The position numbers were made by a program, and so were the translations under genes. This document shows, piece after piece, positions 31,052 through 40,241 of a stretch of DNA of 64,000 nt. This DNA comes from Anaerocolumna sp047777345 (lineage in GTDB: Bacteria > Bacillota > Clostridia > Lachnospirales > Lachnospiraceae). Each line of letters opens with the position of its first letter. Position 1 is the stretch's first letter. Location: NCBI GenBank assembly GCA_047777345.1, contig JBKEEJ010000001.1, positions 248,001-312,000 on the forward strand. Direction: 5' to 3'. The notes under the pieces were generated by a model. The model made no database searches and was not told the DNA's origin. It saw only the letters and a program-made list of their open reading frames with translations.

Positions 31052-32362
31052 TTAATCCTCAATGTCAAAATGCGCAAGAACACTTTTTTTCCTTTCCGGT
31101 TTGGAATCCCCGTGTTTTACACAGAGCATAGTACATAAAGACAAGGCAGAAAAAATAAAGGAATAGGGGAAAAGTGTCCGGTAGGATACGTTTTCCAGTA
31201 AAGCGCCTGATACGATAGGGGTAAAAATCTGGGCTGCCATAGAAAATGTATAATACAGCCCGGTATATTTACCTACATCAGAACCACGGCTCATTTCCAC
31301 TACCATCGGATAGGAATTCACATTGATAGCCGCCCAGCCAATGCCGGTGAGAGCAAAGATCAGGAGTATGGCAGGGGTAAAAGAAGTAAAAAGAGTTCCG
31401 AAAAAGTAACTGAGGCTCATTAGCAGAATACCTGCCAATATGGTCTTTTTTCTTCCGAATTTTCCGGAAAAATAACCGATGGGAAGATAGCTTAAGGTAG
31501 CCGCACCGGTTGCCACAAGCAGAGTATTGGCAAAACTCCCGCCCTTAAGGCCCCATACTTTATCCGCATATCTGGTAAAAGCTGTGGTAACCGCATTATA
31601 GGCAGTAAACCACAAAAAAACGGAAGTAAGTAATAGAATCAAACTTTTCTTAACCTCAAAAGAAATTCTGTCCGTTTTATTCTCATCTGATTTTAAAGAT
31701 ATTTCCTTGCCGGAAATGCTGTATTGTGATTTTTCAAACTGGGCATTTATAATTTCATTTTCTTTTACCAGGGCATTTTCCCGAATTGTTATTGCCAATA
31801 AAGCAACTGCAACAATCATTAACAGAGCCACGGCCAGGAAAATCGGCAGGTAATCCGGACGATTTACTTTCGGAATTAAGATACCTGACATAATCAAGGT
31901 AAATATGGCACCAAGAGTACCCATTAAATTAATGATAGAATTGGCACTGCTTCGCAAAGGCTTTGGGGTTACGTCCGGCATAAGGGCAACTGCCGGAGAA
32001 CGATAAGACCCCATTGCAAAAAGTACCACCGCCAGTGAAATGATAAACAGGGTAAAATGATTCATCCGGTCTGCAATAGGCAAAAAAGTCATAAAAATTA
32101 CGGCAAATGCGGTTCCTGCTAAGATATAAGGCATTCTTCTGCCAAGCCTTGTATGAGTCTTATCAGATAAGGCACCGAACAATGGCAGAAGGAATAAGGC
32201 CAGTATATTATCAAGTGCCATAACACCGCCTGTCATAGTTTCTCCAAGATTAAAAGTTTTTGATAAAATTAAGGGAACCAGGTTGTCATACAATTGCCAA
32301 AAGGCACATATGGACATAAAGGCGAAACCGATAAGAAATGTACGCTTATAATTTAATTTCAT
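31052..32362 (-). CDS. MFS transporter (SLC45-like)
   Basis: A 436-residue permease with about twelve transmembrane segments. ATG 32362 has GGGAG upstream and follows a less likely start 39 bp further out. The signatures FGALSDKTHTRLGRRMPYI (loop 2-3) and YFSGKFGRKKTI (loop 8-9) are typical of the superfamily. The arrangement resembles the GPH/SLC45 sugar-proton symporters found in Firmicutes. The substrate is unknown. It probably forms one transcript with the GDPD gene. Confidence 0.85.
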   Translation of the reverse strand: MKLNYKRTFLIGFAFMSICAFWQLYDNLVPLILSKTFNLGETMTGGVMALDNILALFLLPLFGALSDKTHTRLGRRMPYILAGTAFAVIFMTFLPIADRMNHFTLFIISLAVVLFAMGSYRSPAVALMPDVTPKPLRSSANSIINLMGTLGAIFTLIMSGILIPKVNRPDYLPIFLAVALLMIVAVALLAITIRENALVKENEIINAQFEKSQYSISGKEISLKSDENKTDRISFEVKKSLILLLTSVFLWFTAYNAVTTAFTRYADKVWGLKGGSFANTLLVATGAATLSYLPIGYFSGKFGRKKTILAGILLMSLSYFFGTLFTSFTPAILLIFALTGIGWAAINVNSYPMVVEMSRGSDVGKYTGLYYTFSMAAQIFTPIVSGALLENVSYRTLFPYSFIFSALSLCTMLCVKHGDSKPERKKSVLAHFDIED

Positions 32363-32641
32363 ACTGCTACTCCCATCACCAAAATGTTTTAATGGAGCCA
32401 AGGTGGCAAACCAGGCCTTTACTAAGTAATTTTTTTATAATTATAGCATTTGTAAGAAAAGGTTACAATGCAAAAGGAGATGATTTACAAAATAATTACC
32501 GAATAAAAACAGAATTTTTACAGTTATCCTTATTGGATGCAAGGAATAACATGTCCCGGTATTTTCCCGGAGTTTTGGTAGAATATTAACAACTGCTCAT
32601 CATATATTTAATTAAGTTAATGAGTAAAGGAATGAAGAAGC

Positions 32642-34345
32642 TTGGATCAAGATTGTGGTGATCGAATTTATAATGAAGATTATGCAGATTTGCTGGTTGA
32701 GTATCGCAATAATCCTACGGATCTTGACAAAATTCCGGACGGCTGTACCGTAATTATCAATGATACGCACGCAGCTGTATATGCCCCAATTAATCTGTTG
32801 CCAGAGAATCTTGTTCAGGAAATCGGATACGGTGTTTATCCTAATTTGTACGGGCTGGCAGACACCGGCAGTTTGGAAGCTTCCGGCATAACCAGAGTAC
32901 TTAATATACCAAACCTTGATCTAAGCGGTCAGGGTGTTTTAATCGGTATTGTAGATACGGGCATTGATTATACCCATCAGGCTTTTATCAATGCAGATGG
33001 TACGACAAAAATTGTGTCCATTTGGGATCAGACCATTCAGGAAGGACCGGCGCCGGATTCTTTTTATTTTGGAAGAGAATTTACCAGGGAAGAGATTAAT
33101 CTGGCACTTCAAAATGCTGATCCTGCATCGGTAGTTCCAAGCAGGGACGAAATTGGACATGGAACCTATTTGGCCGGTGTGGCAGCAGGAAATCCAAGCT
33201 TTCAAGATAATTTTTCAGGGGTAGTACCTTCCGCTGAAATAGTTGTGGTAAAGCTAAAACAGGCAAAGCGATTTTTAAAAGAATTTTTTATAGTACCGGA
33301 AACTGCCATTAGTTATACGGAAATAGATATCATGTTTGGTGTACGGTATTTAATTGAAGTGGCCAGAAGATTAGACCGTCCTATTGCAATCTGTATTGGT
33401 TTGCAGACATCCCAGGGTTCCCATGACGGACGGGGAGCCTTAAGCAGTTATCTTTCTTTTTTGGGAGATCAGGTCGGAATTGCCATAGCTATAGCGGCAG
33501 GAAATGAAGGCAATGCGGGACATCATTTTCGGGGAGTAATCGAAAATGGAGCAGAAGAATATGAAACCATTGAAATACAAGTTGGGCCAAATAATGCAGG
33601 TTTTTCAATGGAATTGTGGGGGGACTCACCAGGAACCTTTTCTCTTGACATCTTATCTCCCACGGGAGAATATATTCCCAGAATACCGGCAAGAATAGGG
33701 GAAAACAGAATAATACGTTTTATATTTGAAGAAACAATAATAAATGTGGACTACCTTTTATTGGAACAGCAGACAGGGAATCAGCTGATTTTACTTCGGT
33801 TTGTTAATCCTACGGAAGGAATCTGGAGGTTCCGGGTATATGCATCCGGCGATTTGACTTCTACCTTTAATATCTGGCTTCCCTTAAGCAGTTTTTTGTC
33901 CAGTGAGGTTTATTTTGTTCGGCCGGATCCCTATTACACGGTAACTTCTCCGGGTAATGCTGTTGTACCTATAGTTGTAACTGCTTATGATCATACCAAT
34001 AACAGTTTGTACCTGAATGCCAGCAGAGGATATACCAGAATTAATACCATAAATCCAAATTTTGCGGCACCGGGAGTGAATCTTGTGGTGCCGGCACCGG
34101 GCAATCTTTATACCACAGCATCCGGAACCAGCCTGGCAGCTGCTCACACGGCAGGCGTGGCCGCTATGCTTTTGCAATGGGGACTAATTACCGGTTACTA
34201 TTCCCTGTTAGACAGCGTTGAAATTAAAAATTTGCTGATACGGGGTGCCAGAAGAGATCCTAATAATACTTATCCAAATCGGGACTGGGGATATGGAATC
34301 CTGGATGTTTACAATACTTTTATCAGTTTACGGGGAGATCAGTAG
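32642..34345 (+). CDS. S8 family (subtilisin-like) peptidase, Csp-like
   Basis: A 567-residue protein starting at TTG 32642. The catalytic triad is complete: Asp105 in IVDTGID, His173 in GHGTYLAG and Ser497 in SGTSLAAAHTAG; the oxyanion Asn is in AAGNEG (~288). A ~180-residue beta-rich insertion (~305-475) sits between the Asn and Ser blocks. That layout is typical of clostridial Csp proteases, which act in spore germination, and of related Lachnospiraceae enzymes. There is no signal peptide. Its stop is 17 bp from the convergent thioesterase gene. The role in germination is not established here. Confidence 0.88.
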   Translation: MDQDCGDRIYNEDYADLLVEYRNNPTDLDKIPDGCTVIINDTHAAVYAPINLLPENLVQEIGYGVYPNLYGLADTGSLEASGITRVLNIPNLDLSGQGVLIGIVDTGIDYTHQAFINADGTTKIVSIWDQTIQEGPAPDSFYFGREFTREEINLALQNADPASVVPSRDEIGHGTYLAGVAAGNPSFQDNFSGVVPSAEIVVVKLKQAKRFLKEFFIVPETAISYTEIDIMFGVRYLIEVARRLDRPIAICIGLQTSQGSHDGRGALSSYLSFLGDQVGIAIAIAAGNEGNAGHHFRGVIENGAEEYETIEIQVGPNNAGFSMELWGDSPGTFSLDILSPTGEYIPRIPARIGENRIIRFIFEETIINVDYLLLEQQTGNQLILLRFVNPTEGIWRFRVYASGDLTSTFNIWLPLSSFLSSEVYFVRPDPYYTVTSPGNAVVPIVVTAYDHTNNSLYLNASRGYTRINTINPNFAAPGVNLVVPAPGNLYTTASGTSLAAAHTAGVAAMLLQWGLITGYYSLLDSVEIKNLLIRGARRDPNNTYPNRDWGYGILDVYNTFISLRGDQ

Positions 34346-34361
34346 TCTTTTCCTTATTGTT

Positions 34362-34928
34362 TTAATTTACCCATGCCGCAAGTATTTCGTATATATCCTT
34401 ATAGCTCTTTTTCATATTAATGGGCTTGAAATCCTTATTTACAAAGCAATGTCTGGATTCTCCGTATGCCTTTAGGGTATGATTATTGCTGTCTATAATC
34501 CGGTAATTGACTGTCATTTTAAATCCATTAAAATATGTGATTTTTGGCAGGATAATCACTTTATCATTAAAATGAACAGAAGATTTATACTCACAGGAAA
34601 CACTTAAAACAGGAATAAGAATTCCTAAACTTTCCAGTTTTTCATAATTTATATGAATCTGTTCAAGAAAGTGAAGCCTGGCTTCTTCGAACCACCGGAT
34701 GTAATTGGAATGATGGATTATTCCCATCTGATCGGTTTCATAATACATAGCCTGTCTCGTATAGGGTTTTAATAATTGGTTGGTTACTCTGTTATAGGCA
34801 ACAGCTTCGTCAACAGGGTCAAAGACACTGGCTTTAGAAGGCAGATTTTGCGTGGATTTGGGCTGGGAAAGGTTTGCTGAAGTCAGGCTTTCGGCTTCCG
34901 GATTTAAGGGATTAAACTGGTCAAACAT
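34362..34928 (-). CDS. acyl-CoA thioesterase family protein (YbgC/FadM-like)
   Basis: A 188-residue hot-dog-fold protein. The family block YETDQMGIIHHSNYIRWFEEAR (~63-84) contains the catalytic Asp of the 4-hydroxybenzoyl-CoA thioesterase type. The remaining strands continue to residue ~175. An N-terminal extension of ~55 residues rich in Asn, Ser and Pro is unusual for this family and looks disordered. It would hydrolyse an acyl-CoA or acyl-ACP thioester in the cytoplasm; the substrate is unknown. Confidence 0.85.
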   Translation of the reverse strand: MFDQFNPLNPEAESLTSANLSQPKSTQNLPSKASVFDPVDEAVAYNRVTNQLLKPYTRQAMYYETDQMGIIHHSNYIRWFEEARLHFLEQIHINYEKLESLGILIPVLSVSCEYKSSVHFNDKVIILPKITYFNGFKMTVNYRIIDSNNHTLKAYGESRHCFVNKDFKPINMKKSYKDIYEILAAWVN

Positions 34929-35037
34929 ATTAAAATTCTCCTTGACATTTATTTCTATATTTTATAGTAACATCAGGGGTTAGTAAATTCAATAAGAAAC
35001 TTTTAGGGGATAATTAGAAATTGTAGAAAAAAGGTGA

Positions 35038-36724
35038 ATTGAAAAGTTAAATTCCACTTTGCAAAAGTAAGTTCAACTATATTAGCCAACGGTGATGAAA
35101 TTAGTATATAGAAATAGTTTTATTACTACCCATTTGTTAAATTTTGTGTTATAATTACGTATAAACAAGACTATATAACCTTATTTTTAGGCATAATGAA
35201 GCGGGAGTGAAAGATATCCGTTTTTTTGAAATGGCAAATTCCACCCCTATTTTATATAATATTTAGCCTAAAAACGGTGATACCTCTTGTTATAATAGGT
35301 AATTATTTTTTAAGAAGTGATGGGTGTAAGGTTACTTCATCTGCCAGGATGAAGCTTACGCCCAATTTCTTTAATAAATCTTCACCATATAGAACTGAAA
35401 ATACTTCATAAGGTGTTTTGTTACCAAGGTTTTTCCTAGGATAACAGTTGATATGGTTCATCATTTTTGTGATATCATCTTGTATAAAGCAATCCAAAGA
35501 TGTTCCTTTAGGTATGATTCTTCTTATTAACTCATGATTGTTTTCAAGTGCACCTTTTTGATAAGGAGCAGATGGATCACAATAATAAACCCTTGTTCTT
35601 TGATTCCCCTGAGCATCAAGTTCAATGGCTAGGGGATTCGAGAACTCTGAACCATTATCCACTAAAAAAAGAGGAAATAATTTATCAAATATATCTGGAC
35701 GTAATTCCAGATAAAGTCTGTTGATTATATCAATAACAGACTGTGACGTATTTGCATCCCTTATAAAGGCCAACATTAGTTGTGGAATAGTAAAGTGTAT
35801 AGTTAAGAGAACCTTACCGCTTTTTCTACCTTCAACAGAATCCATCTGGATAACTGGTGTATCCGGATATTTCTGTATATAATTACAAAACGCATTATAA
35901 GTACGTCCTATACGGCATTGCTTATCCACTTTGAAATTGTTCTTTTTAGGTTTCCTGATACTATAACGGACTTTTCTAGGTAAATCAATGTTTTTAACAG
36001 AAAGAATTCCGTTATTTATGTAGTTGTATATTGTCCTCTCATTGCACATAAGCTCATCCATGTGATTAACACAGATAGCATGAGGAGACTGACCTTTAGC
36101 TACTAATGGAGAAATAATGCTATTTAATCGAATAGCCTCTTCTTCAGAGATCTTTACTCCTTGTCTGGATTCAGACCGAATCAGTTCGTATTCTTTTTGA
36201 GCAGCTGAAGCAGAGTATAAAGCTTTTTCTAAAGTACAATGGTTTCTCTTGTCACACCCATTGCAAACATAAGGTGGATCATTTAGGAGTAAACAGAGAT
36301 CCTTTTTGTAGCTAGAACACACCTTATGACAGTTAGAACAGAATTTGCATAAGTTATTCCTGCAAGCAGGATCATTACAGCAGCCAGAAAGATTACAGGA
36401 AAACCTATATATACAATCGTTGAAAGGTCTTCCATAAGATCCCGTTTTCTTAAAATGCCTACGAGACTTTACTTCCTTTGAAATGGTAGTACAGTCTTTA
36501 TCGATATCACGGCCAATGGCTTTAAAGGATAGCTTTTTATTAAGGGATTGTTCAATAATAATACGTTGGGATAAATCTAAATGTTTATAGTTAGCCATGG
36601 TTACCTCCTTCTAAGAGGTATCACTACAATTACTATAACATTTGAAACAGTAACTTCAACCCATTGATTTGAAAAACTTACTTCAACCTCTATAGTATTT
36701 AAGGGTGGAATTTACTTTTTCAAT
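35038..36724 (-). mobile_element. IS30-family insertion sequence
   Basis: The ends ATTGAAAAGTTAAATTCCAC (35038) and, inverted, GTGGAATTTACTTTTTCAAT (ending 36724) match at 18 of 20 bases and are flanked by TGA on both sides, a plausible 3-bp target duplication. A second inverted-repeat-like left end (TTGAAATGGCAAATTCCAC) lies at 35226, which would give a shorter 1.5-kb element, closer to normal size. The exact left boundary is therefore uncertain. Confidence 0.7.
35303..36598 (-). CDS. IS30 family transposase
   Basis: A 431-residue intact transposase. The N-terminal helix-turn-helix (~5-50; HLDLSQRIIIEQSL, IGRDIDKDCTTISKEVKSR) binds the ends. A cysteine-rich stretch (~65-125; CNLSGCCNDPACRNNLCKFC) may bind zinc. 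The DDE catalytic core shows D in IQMDSVEG, D in LVDNGSEFSNP and E in KGALENNHELIRR. No frameshift is seen, so the element may be active. RBS GGAGG lies before the ATG at 36598. Confidence 0.93.
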   Translation of the reverse strand: MANYKHLDLSQRIIIEQSLNKKLSFKAIGRDIDKDCTTISKEVKSRRHFKKTGSYGRPFNDCIYRFSCNLSGCCNDPACRNNLCKFCSNCHKVCSSYKKDLCLLLNDPPYVCNGCDKRNHCTLEKALYSASAAQKEYELIRSESRQGVKISEEEAIRLNSIISPLVAKGQSPHAICVNHMDELMCNERTIYNYINNGILSVKNIDLPRKVRYSIRKPKKNNFKVDKQCRIGRTYNAFCNYIQKYPDTPVIQMDSVEGRKSGKVLLTIHFTIPQLMLAFIRDANTSQSVIDIINRLYLELRPDIFDKLFPLFLVDNGSEFSNPLAIELDAQGNQRTRVYYCDPSAPYQKGALENNHELIRRIIPKGTSLDCFIQDDITKMMNHINCYPRKNLGNKTPYEVFSVLYGEDLLKKLGVSFILADEVTLHPSLLKK

Positions 36725-36765
36725 TGATAATTGTAGAAAAAATTTAAAAAACTTTAAAATTCTAC

Positions 36766-36794
36766 TTGCAAAATGAAAATGAATGAGTTATAAT
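36766..36794 (+). promoter_or_regulatory. tRNA-Gln promoter
   Basis: TTGCAA (36766-36771) and TATAAT (36789-36794) with a 17-bp spacer, 51 bp before the tRNA. The IS30 element ends just 42 bp upstream of the -35 box. Confidence 0.8.
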
Positions 36795-36845
36795 ATCAAA
36801 CGTGCTGATGAACAGTAAGTTTAAAAACACAATTTAACAGTATGA

Positions 36846-36917
36846 TGGGCTATCGCCAAACGGTAAGGCACTGGACTCTGACTCCAGCATTTCAAGGTTC
36901 GAATCCTTGTAGCCCAG
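36846..36917 (+). tRNA. tRNA-Gln (anticodon CTG)
   Basis: 72 bases. Acceptor TGGGCTA/TAGCCCA and discriminator G. The anticodon arm is CTGGA-CTCTGAC-TCCAG with anticodon CTG. The T-arm is CAAGG-TTCGAAT-CCTTG. No CCA is encoded. Confidence 0.95.
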
Positions 36918-36927
36918 TTAATAATGA

Positions 36928-36954
36928 AAAGACCATGGTAGGTGGTCTTTTTTT
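36928..36954 (+). terminator. tRNA-Gln terminator
   Basis: AAAGACCA and TGGTCTTT with a short loop and seven T. Confidence 0.9.
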
Positions 36955-37452
36955 ATGTTTTTACATAAGCAAATCTTTGATTGTGTGTTTTTGAAGTTTG
37001 CGCAGAATATTGTGAATTTTGGGCTTTTACAGTAGACATTTCTACCTGACGATCTTTGCATATATCGGTTCGGTTGTAGCTTTTTGATATCATATAAAGA
37101 ATATTAAGTTCATTTTTGTTCGGACGGTGTGAATTATACCGGCAGTATGAAAAAATTACTGAAAAAGGACAGTGAAAAAATATTGCGGTAAATAATAATA
37201 TAAGGTTTCACTTCTTTTGATAAGAAGTTAGGAAAATAAATGCTGCCTCTTTTTTCTATATTTTTTATAATAAAATTAAATATAAACTTTGTATGCAGTT
37301 TCTGGCTAAATATAAGGATAAGGGGTGTATAAGAATAAGATACATAAAAATTAAGACGATATTTTATCAGATAAGTTAATTATTGGTGCTTTTTATTGTA
37401 ATATAATGGAATAAGTGGTATTATGGATGCATAAGCATATGATAATTTTTTA
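36955..37452. other. intergenic region upstream of the CRISPR leader
   Basis: About 500 bp of AT-rich sequence. No cas gene, even partial, is recognisable here, although cas2 would normally lie at this position. Confidence 0.6.
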
Positions 37453-37626
37453 AGTGCGAATGTGAAGCTCACATAAAAATCCCGGGAGGTTCGCACTATA
37501 CAAAATTAACAAAATGGTTATAAATGTGTGATTAATGAAATGAGTTCAAAAGATTACTGACAGAACAGTTGTATCATATGTAATATAAAATACTTCCAAT
37601 CAAAAGAATTATTGTGTACTTTTGCT
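37453..37626 (+). promoter_or_regulatory. CRISPR leader
   Basis: An AT-rich 170-bp segment directly before the first repeat. It starts with a hairpin AGTGCGAA (37453-37460)/TTCGCACT (37490-37497) enclosing CCCGGGAGG, an arrangement I associate with the region after cas2 in type I-C loci. Transcription would run rightward through the array. Confidence 0.65.
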
Positions 37627-38608
37627 GTCGCTCCTCGCAGAGGAGCGTGGATTGAAATACTCTATTGCTTTGCCACCGCCAAAAATAGCACCAGTCGCTC
37701 CTCGCAGAGGAGCGTGGATTGAAATATAATAGCACCATAAATGATTATTGTCAATACTGTGTCGCTCCTCGCAGAGGAGCGTGGATTGAAATCACTTATA
37801 ACTTGATGCGCCAAGGCCTATATTAGAAGTCGCTCCTCGCAGAGGAGCGTGGATTGAAATTTTAAGACAAACACACCACAGCTTTGAACCATTAGTCGCT
37901 CCTCGCAGAGGAGCGTGGATTGAAATATATGGGGGAGGATCCCCTTTCAGTAACCGTGGTAACCGAACGTCGCTCCTCGCAGAGGAGCGTGGATTGAAAT
38001 TCCTTAATGGCTGTAACGATAAAACCATTAAGGCGTCGCTCCTCGCAGAGGAGCGTGGATTGAAATCCGCCACTCCATACATCATCTATAAATACCTTGC
38101 CAGTCGCTCCTCGCAGAGGAGCGTGGATTGAAATCAGCCTCGGTCATTTTAGCTGTTGTCTTACCAAATCGTCGCTCCTCGCAGAGGAGCGTGGATTGAA
38201 ATATAGATGGTTTGCTAATAAGTCTTGCCCTGGTGATGTCGCTCCTCGCAGAGGAGCGTGGATTGAAATCCCAAACTACATCATAACAAATAAAATTAAT
38301 TGGTGTCGCTCCTCGCAGAGGAGCGTGGATTGAAATTTCCATTCTTCAACTTCATTTAGTAGGGCGCTGGCTACAGTCGCTCCTCGCAGAGGAGCGTGGA
38401 TTGAAATAAGAAGGCAATCATTGAAAATGCAATGGGTTATGAGTCGCTCCTCGCAGAGGAGCGTGGATTGAAATCTCGCTTTCTATGAAATATTGAGCAT
38501 TTATCTGTGTCGCTCCTCGCAGAGGAGCGTGGATTGAAATAAGTGTGGAAACTCTTACATATAATGCAGTACGCATGTTGCTCCTCGCAAAGGAGCGAGG
38601 ATTAAAAT
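37627..38608 (+). CRISPR. type I-C-like CRISPR array, 15 repeats
   Basis: Fourteen apparently identical 32-bp repeats (GTCGCTCC...GGATTGAAAT, with an internal GCTCCTC/GAGGAGC palindrome) start at 37627, 37693, 37761, 37829, 37895, 37969, 38035, 38103, 38171, 38238, 38305, 38376, 38443 and 38509. A degenerate fifteenth is at 38577-38608. Spacers are 34-39 bases except one of 42 (37927-37968). The repeat sequence and 3' handle ATTGAAAT are typical of subtype I-C. No cas genes are within the window. Confidence 0.97.
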
Positions 38609-38678
38609 TAAGGGGCAGACATGGCTTGATTTAATCATCATGGTCGCTCCTTTCAAATGTCTGAAATAAACTTAAGCA

Positions 38679-38706
38679 AAAGAGAGCAGTTGGCTCTCTT
38701 TTTTAA
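38679..38706 (+). terminator. CRISPR array terminator
   Basis: AGAGAGC and GCTCTCT with a five-base loop and a T run; the duplicated copy is at 39500-39527. Confidence 0.75.
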
Positions 38707-38935
38707 TACGGGTGTTTTGAGTTTGGAAATTTAATCGAAAAAATTTCTTAAAGACTTATCAGAATATGTAAGTTTAGATGTTCAACAAATCTAAAGTCAG
38801 AAAGGTTTGAAATTGACTAAAGCCAATGTAGATAAAAGAAAAAATATTTTAAATTACAAAGAGCTTTTGGTGTTTCCAAAAGCTCTTAATTAATTTAATT
38901 TTAAATGGTTATAATTTTGATTCTTAAAAGGAATA

Positions 38936-39164
38936 CTATGCGATAGAATACTTCTCTTCTATTTCACGGAAATGTCGGAAAATATGATCCAAATCCTTTC
39001 CAAAGGGGAGAAGGCGGTATCGTGAATGTCCGTCGGTTTCAACTTTTTCTACCGCTTTACGTTCCACTAAAACAGCCAACTTACGGTTTAGTTCTGTGTT
39101 GGACAAATAATCTACTTTTTTAAGAATTTCAGAATAGGTAGCGCCGTCTGTTCCAATGGCACTT
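38936..39164 (-). pseudogene. HxlR regulator, truncated duplicate
   Basis: This copies the C-terminal ~75 codons of the intact gene at 39758-40057, including the same stop. The N-terminal part of the gene is replaced by IS-like sequence at 39165. No start codon with RBS exists, so it should be inactive. Confidence 0.85.
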
Positions 39165-39263
39165 TATAATGATACCAGAAATTAAGACAGACAAAACAAC
39201 CAGAATTAGTTAGAATGGAACTATGGAAAAGAGAAGACATTTTACACCTGAAGAAAAAGCCAA
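39165..39263 (+). mobile_element. truncated insertion-sequence end (scar)
   Basis: 99 bp that interrupt the duplicated HxlR gene and abut a CRISPR repeat. An ATG at ~39222 opens MEKRRHFTPEEKAK, which looks like the start of an IS3- or similar-family OrfA helix-turn-helix. It then fuses out into the CRISPR repeat. Only the left end of the element remains. Confidence 0.55.
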
Positions 39264-39429
39264 GTCGCTCCTCGCAGAGGAGCGTGGATTGAAATGAGGC
39301 GCATCATGCGGCTGAGGCCGAGGTCTGTGCGTCGCTCCTCGCAGAGGAGCGTGGATTGAAATTTCGAGCGGTATTATGTTGCCGTTGGCATATAATCGTC
39401 GCTCCTCGCAAAGGAGCGACGATTAAAAT
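39264..39429 (+). CRISPR. second, short CRISPR array (2 intact + 1 degenerate repeat)
   Basis: Repeats at 39264-39295 and 39331-39362 match the main array. A degenerate one is at 39398-39429. The two spacers are 35 bases each and differ from those of the main array. It has no leader: an IS scar precedes it directly. The duplicated trailer follows. Confidence 0.92.
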
Positions 39430-39986
39430 TAAGGGGCAGACATGGCTTGATTTAATCATCATGGTCGCTCCTTTCAAATGTCTGAAATAAACTTAAGCAA
39501 AAGAGAGCAGTTGGCTCTCTTTTTTAATACGGGTGTTTTGAGTTTGGAAATTTAATCGAAAAAATTTCTTAAAGACTTATCAGAATATGTAAGTTTAGAT
39601 GGTTCAACAAATCTAAAGTCAGAAAGGTTTGAAATTGACTAAAGCCAATGTAGATAAAAGAAAAAATATTTTAAATTACAAAGAGCTTTTGGTGTTTCCA
39701 AAAGCTCTTAATTAATTTAATTTTAAATGGTTATAATTTTGATTCTTAAAAGGAATACTATGCGATAGAATACTTCTCTTCTATTTCACGGAAATGTCGG
39801 AAAATATGATCCAAATCCTTTCCAAAGGGGAGAAGGCGGTATCGTGAATGTCCATCGGTTTCAACTTTTTCTACCGCTTTACGTTCCACTAAAACAGCCA
39901 ACTTACGGTTTAGTTCTGTGTTGGACAAATAATCTACTTTTTTAAGAATTTCAGAATAGGTAGCGCCGTCTGTTCCAATGGCACTT
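39398..39986. repeat. 588-bp duplicated segment, copy 2
   Basis: The partner of 38577-39164. This copy is continuous with the complete HxlR gene, so it is probably the original. Confidence 0.9.
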
Positions 39987-40057
39987 AATACTTCGGGGAC
40001 CCACTTCAGTTTAATAATATCCTGAATGATTTTAAAACCTTCTGTTGTTTGGCTCAT
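39758..40057 (-). CDS. HxlR family winged helix-turn-helix regulator
   Basis: A 99-residue, single-domain regulator of normal family length. The signatures are KLKWVPEVLSAIG near the N-terminus, the recognition region LSNTELNRKLAVLVERKAVEK, and a wing SRYRLLPFGKDL. Family members (HxlR, YodB, HypR) often sense aldehydes, quinones or disulfide stress, but no cysteine is present here, so thiol sensing is unlikely. The divergent dps gene 184 bp away is a candidate target. RBS AAGGGA lies before the ATG. Confidence 0.9.
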   Translation of the reverse strand: MSQTTEGFKIIQDIIKLKWVPEVLSAIGTDGATYSEILKKVDYLSNTELNRKLAVLVERKAVEKVETDGHSRYRLLPFGKDLDHIFRHFREIEEKYSIA

Positions 40058-40241
40058 GATATCCCTTCTTTCATATTACGTTATATATAATAAATAATAA
40101 CATTGGAAAGCTGATTTGAAAACAGAAATTTAGAAACAAATTTGTCTCTATATGTTTTTTAACAGATAGTATATAATAACATCATCAAACAAGAAACCAA
40201 TCACAATTATCATATAAAATCAACTACGGGAGGTAAATACC

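Larger units (their letters stand above)
38577..39164. repeat. 588-bp duplicated segment, copy 1
   Basis: It is nearly identical to 39398-39986. It holds a degenerate CRISPR repeat, a 34-base spacer-like stretch, a relic repeat (38643-38667), a terminator (38679-38706) and the 3' part of an HxlR gene. In the stretches I compared, differences are a few bases in the degenerate repeat, one missing G near 38791, and one synonymous change. The match ends abruptly at 39164. Confidence 0.9.

Noticed and set aside
36955..37452. A cas1 or cas2 remnant upstream of the CRISPR leader
   Set aside because: All frames are short and AT-biased with no Cas-like motif.
37792..38342. Frames of 78-97 codons with repeated FNPRSSARSD or SIHAPLRGAT-like blocks
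   Set aside because: These are translations of the CRISPR repeats, not proteins.
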